A stretch of 64,000 bases of DNA from Pilimelia anulata (GCF_014647895.1 NZ_BMQB01000001.1:1-64000); one strand, 5' to 3'; shown: positions 26,534 to 36,765, numbered from the stretch's first letter. Notes: generated from the sequence alone by a model not told the origin. A program made the numbers and translations.

Positions 26534-26560
26534 TTATCCACAGGACGGTCGTTGTCCACA
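26534..26560 (+). promoter_or_regulatory. Two exact DnaA boxes upstream of comEA
   Basis: TTATCCACA (26534-26542) and TTGTCCACA (26552-26560) are both perfect matches to known DnaA-box forms. They lie in the same orientation 18 bp apart start to start, and each is followed by GG. They lie 42 to 73 bp upstream of the likely comEA transcription start. The actinobacterial preferred box is TTGTCCACA. Confidence 0.7.
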
Positions 26561-26614
26561 GGGGCCGGTGCGCGCCGACGCGCCGACCGCCGCGAACGGC
26601 CTACGGTGCCGGAC

Positions 26615-27820
26615 GTGTCGCAGACCCCGTACCCGGACGAGCCGGGGACCCGCAGCCCGGACCGGCCCGTGCACCGACCCGGCGGTCGGTTCCCGGCCGA
26701 TCCGTGGGACGAGGACGACCACGACCCGGACCCCGCGGAGCCGGACCGGCCGATCCACCGCCCCACGCGGGGAGGGATCGCTGCCGGCGTACGCACGGTC
26801 CGGCCCGATGCGTCCGAACAGCCGGTAGCCCCGCCTCCGGCGGCGCGGCAGTGGGTGGACGGCAGGTCTGCCGTGGACCACCCCGGCGCCCCCTCCGTCG
26901 ACGCCGCTCGGTCCGAGCCACCGGGCTGGGCGTCGGGTTTCGGCGATCCGGCGGGTCGGGCGCTGGATGGGCATCGGGATGCGCTGGGTGGGCATTGGGG
27001 TGCGTTGGTGGACCGGGGTGACGGCCGACTCGGGGATGCCCGTGGGCGCTCCGGCCGAGTGTCCGAAGAGTTCGATCACTTCCCCGCCGCGGCGGGCGGT
27101 TCGGCGGCCGCGGCCATCGGCGCGGGTGCGTTCGATCCGCCACCGGGGCGGTTGCTCGATCCCGGACGGCGGGGCCTGCGTGCGCTCGCCGTACTCGCGG
27201 TGATCGTGCTGCTGGGGGCCGCGGCGTTCGCCTGGTTCGGCCGTCCCGAGGTGGAGCAGGCGGCCGAACCTCCCGCTGCCGTACTCCCGGTGGAGGCAAC
27301 TCCGTCCGCCGCGGCCCCGGCGCCCGTCGGAGCCACCCAGAGCACCGAGGTGGTTGTTTCGGTCACCGGCCGCGTCCACCGGCCGGGGCTGGTGCGGCTG
27401 CCGCCCGGCGCGCGGGTGGCCGACGCGATCAGCGCCGCCGGCGGGGTACTGCCCGGTACGCCGATCACCTTCCTCAACCTCGCGCGGCGGGTCACCGACG
27501 GTGAGGCGATTCTCGTCGGCGTCACCCCGCCGCCCGGTTCGGTCGACCCGCCCGGCGGCACCGGCGGCCCTGCGTCGGGTGGTACTGCGTCGGGTGGCGC
27601 TGCCGCCGGCGGGGCCGGCGTGCCCGGCGGGAAAGTCGATCTCAACCGGGCGACCGTCGCCCAGCTCGATGCCCTACCCGGCGTCGGCCCGGTACTGGCC
27701 GCCCGGTTGGTCGAGTTCCGGGATCGGAACGGCGGCTTCCGGAGCGTCGCGGACCTGCGCCGCGTCGAGGGCATCGGCGGCACCCGGTACGAGCGGCTGA
27801 AGGACCTGGTGACCGTATGA
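26615..27820 (+). CDS. comEA: ComEA-like DNA-uptake receptor with long N-terminal region
   Basis: A 401-residue DNA-binding protein of the competence/DNA-uptake type. Residues 1-187 are hydrophilic and disordered (Asp/Pro/Arg/His-rich), one transmembrane helix spans about 188-210, an SLBB domain lies at about 245-300 and the helix-hairpin-helix pair at 338-401 (KVDLNRATVAQLDALPGVGPVLA). The long cytoplasmic N-terminus is unusual. GTG 26615 lies 7 nt after the -10-like TACGGT (26602-26607), so the mRNA may be leaderless. GTG 26606 is less likely. The stop overlaps the comEC ATG (ATGA). Two DnaA boxes lie upstream. Confidence 0.92.
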   Translation: MSQTPYPDEPGTRSPDRPVHRPGGRFPADPWDEDDHDPDPAEPDRPIHRPTRGGIAAGVRTVRPDASEQPVAPPPAARQWVDGRSAVDHPGAPSVDAARSEPPGWASGFGDPAGRALDGHRDALGGHWGALVDRGDGRLGDARGRSGRVSEEFDHFPAAAGGSAAAAIGAGAFDPPPGRLLDPGRRGLRALAVLAVIVLLGAAAFAWFGRPEVEQAAEPPAAVLPVEATPSAAAPAPVGATQSTEVVVSVTGRVHRPGLVRLPPGARVADAISAAGGVLPGTPITFLNLARRVTDGEAILVGVTPPPGSVDPPGGTGGPASGGTASGGAAAGGAGVPGGKVDLNRATVAQLDALPGVGPVLAARLVEFRDRNGGFRSVADLRRVEGIGGTRYERLKDLVTV

Positions 27821-30576
27821 GCACCGGCGTGCGCGGCGGGCTCGGCCGGCAGGCTGGGGTACCGGCCGGGACTGCCCCGCCGCGGCAGCGGTGGGTGGAT
27901 CGTGGGCTCGCGCGACTGTTGCGACGACCGGACGAACCTGCCGCCACCCCGCAAGGCGCAGGTCGGCCGCCGCCCGACCTGCGGTTGGTGACCGCGGCGC
28001 TCGGCGTGTGGCTGGCGTCGGCCGGTGCCCTGTACGCCGACGTGTGGCAGGCGGGGCTGATCGCACTGGCGGCCGGGGTTCTGGCCGCCGTATTCGGCCT
28101 GATGGCCCGGCGGGTGGCGGGCGGCGTCGAGCGGGTGGACGACCACCGGAACCCGCGAACGGGTCGGATGACCCACGACGCACGGGATGCCCGCGGCGCA
28201 CAGCGGAGTCACGGTTCGCGGGAGCGGTCGGGGTTACCGACCTCGACGCCCGGCCGGAGCGGTGGACCGGGCACGATCGCTCGGGGCTTCGCCGGTGCGC
28301 TCCGAGAAATGGGGATGGCCGGTCGCGGGTCCTCCGCCGTCGGCGCCCGCGGGTCTTCCACCACCGCGGGCGCCGGGTTGCGGGTGTTGGTGTGGCGGAT
28401 CGGCGCCGGCGGCTGGTGCTGGGGTGCGTTGGCCGCGCTCGCCGGTGGCGCGGCCGTCGGCGCCGGCGTGACCGCGTTCCGGGTCGCCGAACGGGACCTG
28501 CCCATCGTCGTCGACGCCGCGGCGCACCGCGAGCGCGGCGATGTCGAGCTGACCGTCACCGACGATCCACGCCGCGTCGACGACGGCGTCGGCCCCGCCA
28601 CGCTCCTCGTACCCGCGGACCTGACGCATGCCCGCCTCACGGGCGGCGCCGTCCGGCTGCGCGTGGCGGTCGTGGTGTTCGCCCAGCATCCGGCCTGGCG
28701 CGACCTGCTGCCGGGCCAGCGCATCCGGGCCGGACCGGTACGGTTCGACCGGGCCCGCGGCGGCGACCTCACCGCCGCCACCCTGACCACCGACGCGGCG
28801 CCCGAGCGACTCGGCGCGGCACCGTTCGTCCAGCGGGCCGCCGGCCGGCTCCGCGAGGGGCTGCGGGCCGCCTGTGCCCCGCTCCCGGACGATCAGGGTG
28901 GCCTGCTGCCCGGCCTGGTCCTCGGTGACACGAGCCGGCTGCCGCCGGCCGTCGCGGCGGACTTCCGGTCGACAGGCATGACGCACTTGGTCGCGGTGAG
29001 CGGCAGCAACGTGATGATCATTTTGGGGGCGGTGCTGCTGGCCGCGCGGTGGGGCCGTGCCGGTCCGCGGGTGTGCGCACTGGTGTGCCTGGTGGCGTTG
29101 GTCGGGTTCGTGATCCTGGTCCGGCCGTCGCCGAGCGTCCTGCGCGCCGGGTTGATGGGGGCGATCGGGCTGCTCGCTCTCGCCGTCGGTCGGCGACGGG
29201 TCGCGGTACCGGCGCTGGCCGCCACGGTCATCGCGTTGGTGGTCGCCGATCCGGCGCTCGCGGTCCGGGCCGGCTTCATCCTGTCCGTGGTCGCCACCGC
29301 GGCGTTGATCCTGCTGGCGCCCGGCTGGCGGGACGCGCTGCGGCGCCGCGGTGTGCCCGCCGGGATGGCGGAGGCGCTGGCGATCCCCGCCGCGGCCCAG
29401 CTCGCGTGCGGGCCGGTGATCGCGGCGCTGGCCGGTACGGTCAACCCGGTCGCGGTCGTGGCGAACCTGCTCGCCGCGCCCGCGGTCGCCCCCGCCACGG
29501 TGATCGGCGTCGTCGCCGCGCTGGTGGGTCCGCTCGCCGCGCCGGTTGCGGGGCTGCTCGTGTGGGTCGCGCAGTGGCCGGCGTGGTGGCTGGTGACCGT
29601 CGCGCGGGTCGGTGCCGACCTGCCGGGCGCGGTCCTGCCCTGGCCCGCCGGCGCCCCGGGTGCCGTCCTGCTCGCCCTGCTCACCGGGGCGCTGCTGATC
29701 GCCGGGCGGTACGCCGCCGTCCGGCGGGTGGTCGCGGTGGTGACGGCGGCCGGGGTGCTCGGCGCGGTACCGGTCCGGCTGGTGGTCAGCGGCTGGCCGC
29801 CGCCGGGCTGGCTGGTCGTGGCCTGCGACGTCGGACAGGGCGACGCGCTGGTCCTGCCGGTCGGCCGGCGGGATGCGATCGTCGTCGACACCGGACCGGA
29901 GCCGGCCGCGGTCGACCGCTGCCTGCGCGCCCTCGGCGTCCGCCGGGTCCGGCTCCTGGTGCTCAGCCACTTCCACGTCGACCACGTCGGCGGCGTCGCG
30001 GGCGTGACCCGCGGGCGGGTGCTCGAGGAAGTGGTGGCCCCGCCGCCGGCGGAGCCGGCCGCGGGGCGGCGATTCGCCGCCGCCGCGCTGCCGGTCGCCG
30101 TCGGGGCCGCGCCGGCCGGCTGGTCGCGGCGCATCGGCGAGGTGGGGATGGTCGCGCTCGGGCCGGCGGCGCCGCTGCGCGGTACGCGGTCCGACGCGAA
30201 CAACAACTCGCTGATCCTCGCCGCCACCGTGCGCGGGGTGTCGATCCTGCTCACCGGCGACGCGGAGGAGGAGCGGCAGCGCGACCTGCTCGCCGGTACG
30301 CCGCCCGCGCTGCTGCGCGCCCGGATCCTGAAGGTCGCCCACCACGGCAGCGCGTACCAGGACCCCGCCTTCCTGGACGCCGTACGGCCGACGGTCGCGC
30401 TGATACCGGTCGGCAGCGGCAACCGGTACGGCCATCCTCATCCGTCGATCCCGGCGCGTCTGCGCCGCGCCGGCGCCGCGATCGCCCGGACCGATGTGGA
30501 CGGTGATGTAGCGGTTACATCACGCAGCGGCGTGGTGGGGATCGCGTTCCGCGGGCGCGCGCCGCCCACCCGGTAG
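27817..30576 (+). CDS. comEC: ComEC/Rec2 DNA-uptake channel protein
   Basis: A membrane channel for single-stranded DNA entry in competent bacteria. The 919 residues contain N-terminal membrane helices and a hydrophilic insert of about 85 residues (roughly 100-185). The DUF4131-like region follows, then the multi-helix competence domain (THLVAVSGSNVMI near 390). A metallo-beta-lactamase domain lies at about 668-910 with SHFHVDHVGG near 716. All family parts are present, so it looks intact. Whether the organism is naturally transformable cannot be told. It is coupled to comEA by a 4-bp overlap. Confidence 0.94.
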   Translation: MSTGVRGGLGRQAGVPAGTAPPRQRWVDRGLARLLRRPDEPAATPQGAGRPPPDLRLVTAALGVWLASAGALYADVWQAGLIALAAGVLAAVFGLMARRVAGGVERVDDHRNPRTGRMTHDARDARGAQRSHGSRERSGLPTSTPGRSGGPGTIARGFAGALREMGMAGRGSSAVGARGSSTTAGAGLRVLVWRIGAGGWCWGALAALAGGAAVGAGVTAFRVAERDLPIVVDAAAHRERGDVELTVTDDPRRVDDGVGPATLLVPADLTHARLTGGAVRLRVAVVVFAQHPAWRDLLPGQRIRAGPVRFDRARGGDLTAATLTTDAAPERLGAAPFVQRAAGRLREGLRAACAPLPDDQGGLLPGLVLGDTSRLPPAVAADFRSTGMTHLVAVSGSNVMIILGAVLLAARWGRAGPRVCALVCLVALVGFVILVRPSPSVLRAGLMGAIGLLALAVGRRRVAVPALAATVIALVVADPALAVRAGFILSVVATAALILLAPGWRDALRRRGVPAGMAEALAIPAAAQLACGPVIAALAGTVNPVAVVANLLAAPAVAPATVIGVVAALVGPLAAPVAGLLVWVAQWPAWWLVTVARVGADLPGAVLPWPAGAPGAVLLALLTGALLIAGRYAAVRRVVAVVTAAGVLGAVPVRLVVSGWPPPGWLVVACDVGQGDALVLPVGRRDAIVVDTGPEPAAVDRCLRALGVRRVRLLVLSHFHVDHVGGVAGVTRGRVLEEVVAPPPAEPAAGRRFAAAALPVAVGAAPAGWSRRIGEVGMVALGPAAPLRGTRSDANNNSLILAATVRGVSILLTGDAEEERQRDLLAGTPPALLRARILKVAHHGSAYQDPAFLDAVRPTVALIPVGSGNRYGHPHPSIPARLRRAGAAIARTDVDGDVAVTSRSGVVGIAFRGRAPPTR

Positions 30577-30654
30577 GGGCGATGCCGCACCGTTGGTGCG
30601 ACGTCACGGCTGCGACGGGCGCGCGGCTGCGCGGGGGCGTGCGACGATGGCGGG

Positions 30655-31620
30655 GTGAGTACGTCGCCCCCGCCGCCCCTGCTGCTCGTCCTCGGCGACG
30701 AGGAGCTGCTCGTCGGCCGCGCGATCGAGGCGGCGCGCGCGAGCAACCCCGACGGGGACGTCGTGGAGTGCGAGGGCGGCGGCCTGGAGGCCGGCGCGGT
30801 CGCCGAGATGCTCAGCCCCTCGCTGTTCGGCGGGCGGCGCGTCGTCATCGTCCGGGCCGGGCAGGACGCCCGGAAGGACGCCGCCGCCGCCCTGCTCGCG
30901 TACGCGGCGGCGCCCGATCCGGAGTTGAGCCTGGTCGTCGCGCACGCCGGCGGGGCGAAGGGGAAGGCGCTCGCCGACGGGCTGCGCAAGGCCGGGGCGA
31001 CCGTCGTACCGGCCGCGCGGATCACCCGGCATCGCGACCGGGTCGACTTCGTCCGCGAGGAGCTGCGTCGACTCGGCGGCCAGGTCTCGCCCGACGGCGC
31101 CGACGCGCTGGTGGAGGCCGTCGGCAACGACCTGCGCGAGTTGGCCGCCGCCTGCGCCCAGCTCGTGACGGACACCACGGGGCGGATCGGCGCCGACACG
31201 GTCGCCCGGTACTACCGGGGGCGGGCGGAGGTCAGCGGCTTCACCGTCGCCGACGCCGCGGTCGTCGGCGACCTGCCGGGGGCGCTGGCCGCGCTGCGCT
31301 GGGCCATCATCGTGGGCGTCGACCCGGTACCGATCGCGGACGCGCTCGCCGACGGCGTCCGTACCGTCGGGCGGGTGGCCTCGGCCGGGCGGGGGAGCGC
31401 CCACCAGCTCGCCGGTTCGCTCGGCCTGCCGCCGTGGAAGATCGAGCGGGCGCAGCGGCAGGCCCGCGGCTGGACGCCCACCGGCATCGCGGTCGCCATG
31501 CGCGCGGCTGCGGACTGCAACGCGGCCGTCAAGGGCGGTGCGGAGGACCGCACGTACGCGCTCGAGCGGGCCGTCGCGGCCGTCGTCGCGGCGCGCGATG
31601 CCACCGGTCGGGGGCGCTGA
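30655..31620 (+). CDS. holA: DNA polymerase III subunit delta
   Basis: The clamp-loader subunit that opens the beta clamp. The 321-residue protein has the typical start PLLLVLGDEELLVGRAI and the helical C-terminal region (LPPWKIERAQRQARGW). GTG 30655 lies 6 nt after GACGAT (30643-30648), and the same TGCGACGAT context precedes hemW. The mRNA is probably leaderless. The stop overlaps the next ATG by one base (TGATG). Confidence 0.93.
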   Translation: MSTSPPPPLLLVLGDEELLVGRAIEAARASNPDGDVVECEGGGLEAGAVAEMLSPSLFGGRRVVIVRAGQDARKDAAAALLAYAAAPDPELSLVVAHAGGAKGKALADGLRKAGATVVPAARITRHRDRVDFVREELRRLGGQVSPDGADALVEAVGNDLRELAAACAQLVTDTTGRIGADTVARYYRGRAEVSGFTVADAAVVGDLPGALAALRWAIIVGVDPVPIADALADGVRTVGRVASAGRGSAHQLAGSLGLPPWKIERAQRQARGWTPTGIAVAMRAAADCNAAVKGGAEDRTYALERAVAAVVAARDATGRGR

Positions 31621-33632
31621 TGCCCGATCTGACGCGCTTTCTGCCGCCGCGGCGGGCGGCGTTCACCTGGTACACCAGCCTGCTGCGGATCCGGCACCTG
31701 CGGCTGACGGGGTTCCGCGGGATGGTGTTCGGCGAGGGGTCGATCCTGCTCGGTCTGCTGCTGGCGTTCGCCGAGGTGGCGCCGTGGTGGGGGGCCATCG
31801 CGATTCCGGTCGCCGTGGGGGCGATGGTCAAGCTCCAGGATCTCCTGCTGGATCTGCTGGCCACGGGGGGTCCCGCGGGCGCCGGTACGACCTCGGGCGG
31901 GTTCGACGCGGTGGTCGGTGGGCCGGTCCGCGCGCCCCGGTTGCCGCGTGGGCGGCGGGCGGCGCGGTCGCCGGTGCCGGACGAGGAGCTGCCGCCGGCC
32001 GTCGACCCCTATGCGGGGTACGACGTGGCCGGGCCGTATGCGGTCGGTGTCGGTGTCGCGTTCGGTGACGTTGTCGCGGGTGGCGCGCGGGTGGCGGATG
32101 GCGTCGGCGTCGGCCCGGCGGCGCGGGTGAGTCGGGGCGGCACGGGGGCACGCGCCGGCGTTGCCAGCCACGCAGCGGCCGAGGTCGACGAAGCGGAAGC
32201 GGCGCACCGGAGCCGGGGCATCCCGCGCGAGAGCCCGGGCCGGGACCTCCTGCGGGGGAGCCGGGACGGGGAAGCGTCGCGGGGGAGCCGGGGCCGGGAA
32301 GCGCCGCGGGGAAACCCCGGCCGGGAAACGCCGCGGGGGAGCCCGGATCGGGAAACGCCGCGGGGGAGCATGGACCGGGAAACACCGCGAGGGAGCACGG
32401 ACCGCGAGGTGCCGCGGCGAGGACGAAGTCGCGACGCTTCGCGGGCGAGTCACAGTCGCGGTGCACTGCGGGGGAGTCAAGGCCGGGACGTGTCGCGGGA
32501 GAGCCCGGACCGAGCGTCGCGGGAGGGTCCGGAGCGAGCGATCCGGGAGAATTCGGAACGAGTGTCCCGGGAGAGCCCGGGGCGAGTGTCGCGGGAACGC
32601 TCGGAGCAGGACGAGCCTCGGTGGAATCGGGACGTGCTGCGGCGGGGCCGGAGCCGGGACGTGTCGCCGGGCCCGGAGCGGGACATGCTATGGGAGAACC
32701 GCACCGGTCGGCGGGGCGGGGGCGAAGAGGCCGGGCGGCGGGGTCGAACCGCCGTCGGTACCGGGAGTGAGCCGGGGCACGGTCGGCTCGATGCGTTCTC
32801 GGATCCGGCCGCGGTCCCGGACCGCGTCGGTGACGTTCCGGGCGGCGACGGGCGCGGCCGGCGCGGCGCCGCGCCGGCCGGCGCGGGACCGGTGGAGGTC
32901 GGGCCGGGCTCGGCGGACGTCGGGCCGGGACCGGTGGAGGTCGGGCCGGGCTCGGCGGACGTCGGGTCGGGATCGGCGGAGGTCGGGTCGGGCGGGCATC
33001 GGCGGCGGTCGGAGTCGGGCGAATCGGGGTACCGAGCCCCGGAGGCCGGGGCGATCGCCGACAACACCGGCAGCGGGGATGCGTTCTTCCGCGATGCCGT
33101 CGGTGAGGTGGTCACACCCTCCCGCTCGCACACCGACCACGTCGGCGGATCCGTGGTCGCGGGTGATGCGGCCGGGTGGTCGGTGGCTGGATCGGGGCGG
33201 CATGCGCGAGTCGACGGGGCGCCGGCGTGGGTGGCGTGGACCTCCGGGTCGTCCGGCGCTGCGGATGGGTCCGGGTGCGGCGAACCGTATGGGGGTTCCC
33301 GGGCGGACAGCGTCGGGCGGGCCGCGGTGCCGGGTGCGGGCAGTGACGCGGACGGCGGGCTACCGCGGGGGGCGAAGTGGCGTGCGGTGGACACCGGGAG
33401 CCCTGCCGCGAACCCACCCGACGGCGGGGGAGCCGACAACCGGAACGACGTGAGCGACGAACGGGAGCGGTGGCCCGAGGGCAGGGGCCGGGCGACGGAG
33501 GGGCGTGACGGCGGGCCGGGTGCTGATTCCGGCGAGGCCCGCGTGATCGGTCCGCGGCCGGTGCCGGCGGTCGAGCAGCCGGCGGACCAGTACTGGCGGA
33601 CGCGGCAGTCCGCCGCCCGCCACTACGACTGA
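31620..33632 (+). CDS. Membrane-associated protein with repeat-expanded Arg-rich disordered region
   Basis: A 670-residue product coupled to holA by TGATG. Residues 1-80 (MPDLTRFLPPRRAAFTWYTS, two hydrophobic segments around 38-75) look like a short membrane protein usually found after holA in Micromonosporaceae. After that the chain is disordered. Residues 200-350 are dominated by R-E/R-D-S/G-P units, including four 9-residue repeats of the type RETPRGSPD (27 bp each, from 32295). Residues 420-460 hold 14-residue repeats (GPVEVGPGSADV-type, 42 bp). The end, QPADQYWRTRQSAARHYD, looks like a conserved tail, which argues that the whole frame is translated. Codon bias is weaker in the repeats. 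Function unknown. Confidence 0.6.
   Translation: MPDLTRFLPPRRAAFTWYTSLLRIRHLRLTGFRGMVFGEGSILLGLLLAFAEVAPWWGAIAIPVAVGAMVKLQDLLLDLLATGGPAGAGTTSGGFDAVVGGPVRAPRLPRGRRAARSPVPDEELPPAVDPYAGYDVAGPYAVGVGVAFGDVVAGGARVADGVGVGPAARVSRGGTGARAGVASHAAAEVDEAEAAHRSRGIPRESPGRDLLRGSRDGEASRGSRGREAPRGNPGRETPRGSPDRETPRGSMDRETPRGSTDREVPRRGRSRDASRASHSRGALRGSQGRDVSRESPDRASREGPERAIRENSERVSRESPGRVSRERSEQDEPRWNRDVLRRGRSRDVSPGPERDMLWENRTGRRGGGEEAGRRGRTAVGTGSEPGHGRLDAFSDPAAVPDRVGDVPGGDGRGRRGAAPAGAGPVEVGPGSADVGPGPVEVGPGSADVGSGSAEVGSGGHRRRSESGESGYRAPEAGAIADNTGSGDAFFRDAVGEVVTPSRSHTDHVGGSVVAGDAAGWSVAGSGRHARVDGAPAWVAWTSGSSGAADGSGCGEPYGGSRADSVGRAAVPGAGSDADGGLPRGAKWRAVDTGSPAANPPDGGGADNRNDVSDERERWPEGRGRATEGRDGGPGADSGEARVIGPRPVPAVEQPADQYWRTRQSAARHYD
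32295..32402 (+). repeat. Four 27-bp in-frame tandem repeats
   Basis: Units begin at 32295, 32322, 32349 and 32376, each starting CGGGAA and encoding R-E-(T/A)-P-R-G-(S/N)-x-(D/G). Degenerate copies continue on both sides to roughly 32229 and 32690. Confidence 0.85.
32886..32999 (+). repeat. 42-bp in-frame repeats
   Basis: A 42-bp unit starting GGACCGGTGGAGGTCGGGCC occurs at 32886 and 32928 and is followed by a shorter diverged half copy. It encodes alternating G-P-V-E-V and G-S-A-D-V pieces. Confidence 0.85.
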
Positions 33633-33883
33633 GGCCCGAAGGGCCGGACCACGTTCCGAGTTGCACCAATTGCCGACCGACCAGCCAGCCGACATGTCGG
33701 CGGATCGCTGGCAGGTCTGCGGGCGGCAAGGTCGACAAGAGCCGGCAGACCTTGTCGAGCCCGTCAATGGTGCCGCATCTCATGATCGGCGGTGGGAGTG
33801 GAGAGGAATGCCGGAAGGCACGGGTGAGGGTTAGTCACGCCGTGCCTTCGGTGTGTGCTGGTCCGCCCGTACGGGCGGGATGG
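33633..33883. other. Intergenic stretch between the repeat protein and rpsT
   Basis: No clear gene. AAGGTC and GACCTT arms around 33729-33757 form an imperfect inverted repeat, and a perfect 16-nt palindrome CCGCCCGTACGGGCGG (33863-33878) lies just after the rpsT stop and could end its transcript. A minus-strand reading frame from ATG 33783 is discussed under findings. Confidence 0.4.
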
Positions 33884-34150
33884 TCAGGCGCTCAGCTCGT
33901 GCAGCTTCTTGGCGATCGCCGACTTGCGGTTCGCGGCCTGGTTCTTGTGGATGACGCCCTTGCTCACGGCCTTGTCGAGCTTGCGGCTCGCCTGGCGCAG
34001 GAGGGTACCCGCGGCGGCGTTGTCGCCGCTGGCGGCGGCCTCGTGGAACTGACGGACGACGGTCTTCAGCGAAGACTTGACCGACTTGTTCCGCAGCCGA
34101 CGCTTCTCGTTCTGCCGGTTGCGCTTGATCTGGGACTTGATGTTCGCCAC
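33884..34150 (-). CDS. rpsT: 30S ribosomal protein bS20
   Basis: A small-subunit protein that binds 16S rRNA during early assembly. The 88-residue basic, helical protein starts [26 protein letters not shown] and ends KKLHELSA, the family norm. The GTG start has GAGG 9 nt upstream. It is a single gene, divergent from lepA, across a 535-bp repeat-rich spacer. Confidence 0.97.
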   Translation of the reverse strand: MANIKSQIKRNRQNEKRRLRNKSVKSSLKTVVRQFHEAAASGDNAAAGTLLRQASRKLDKAVSKGVIHKNQAANRKSAIAKKLHELSA

Positions 34151-34685
34151 GCGACAGCCTCGTCCTGTAGCTCGGGATGATCATGAACAGTACGCGCGGG
34201 CACGCAGCAACGTCCGCCGTACGCGCGAACAGTGAGGCTACCAGCCGGCCGGACCCCGCACCAAAACGCCCCGGATCCCACCGCCGCCGAACCGCCCGGC
34301 CCCGGCCCCCGGCCCCCGAGCCGGCCCGACCCCGACCCCCCGATCCGGGCCTTCCCCACGGGGGCGCGGTCGGGTGCCCTGGGAGGGATCGGGAACTGAC
34401 CCGACCCGGACCGACCCGGACCGACCCGGCCCGATCCCCGAGCGGCCCGACCCGGCCCGATCCCCGAGCGGCCCGACCCGGCCCGACCCCTGACCGGCCC
34501 GATCCCCGAGCGGCCCGACCCCCGACCCGCCACCAACCCGGCCCACCCCGCGCACGGCGGCACCGTCGGTGTCCGGAGTCGGACCGCGGCCGTCCCGTCC
34601 CGGGCCGGCGACCGGTCGGCGGCCGAGTGGCGGCGGTGGCAGCGCGGCCGGGTGGGCCGCGCCGGCATGGGAGGATGAGGGTTCA
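34151..34685. other. C-rich spacer between rpsT and lepA
   Basis: 535 bp with no supportable gene. Open frames here read Pro/Arg/Asp-rich monotony created by repeats. The middle (about 34300-34560) is a C-rich, G-poor plus strand with many CCCGACC/GGCCCGA words, including the 26-bp repeats listed separately. Promoters for both flanking genes must lie within it, and I could not place them with confidence. Confidence 0.5.
34428..34521. repeat. 26-bp direct repeats upstream of lepA
   Basis: The 26-bp unit that starts GGCCCGATCCCCGAGCGG occurs at 34428-34453, 34454-34479 and 34496-34521, with a shortened, diverged copy (34480-34495) between the second and third. A 10-bp GACCCGGACC repeat lies just before. 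Confidence 0.9.
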
Positions 34686-36593
<1,908 letters not shown>

Positions 36594-36696
36594 CCGCGCC
36601 GGCCGGCGCCGCTCGCCGGCCCGCCGCCCGCTGATGCCGGTCCGGCCCGCTGCCGCCGGGTTCGCCGCCGCGTCCGCGGCGGGGTGGTCGGGAGGC

Positions 36697-36722
36697 GTTT
36701 GACCTGCCCGTACGCCGGGAAT
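36697..36722 (+). promoter_or_regulatory. Putative SigB-type stress promoter of the GlsB gene
   Basis: GTTT (36697-36700) and GGGAAT (36717-36722) are 16 bp apart. This is close to the actinobacterial SigB/SigF pattern GTTT-N14-16-GGGTAT. It lies 43 bp before a gene of the stress-related GlsB/YeaQ family. A TAGGCT at 36733 is an alternative -10 without a good -35. Confidence 0.35.
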
Positions 36723-36765
36723 GCCCGATCCGTAGGCTGCCCACCCGCGGAACAGGAGACGGATC

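Noticed and set aside
26455..26614. DnaA boxes as a replication origin
   Set aside because: Only two boxes are present, with no AT-rich unwinding region and no dnaA, dnaN or gyrB neighbours. oriC in this group has many more boxes.
32161..33453. Alternative plus-strand frame and long minus-strand frames over the repeat-expanded gene
   Set aside because: Only the frame that begins with the holA-coupled ATG at 31620 has a recognisable conserved N-terminus and a plausible tail. The others lack start signals.
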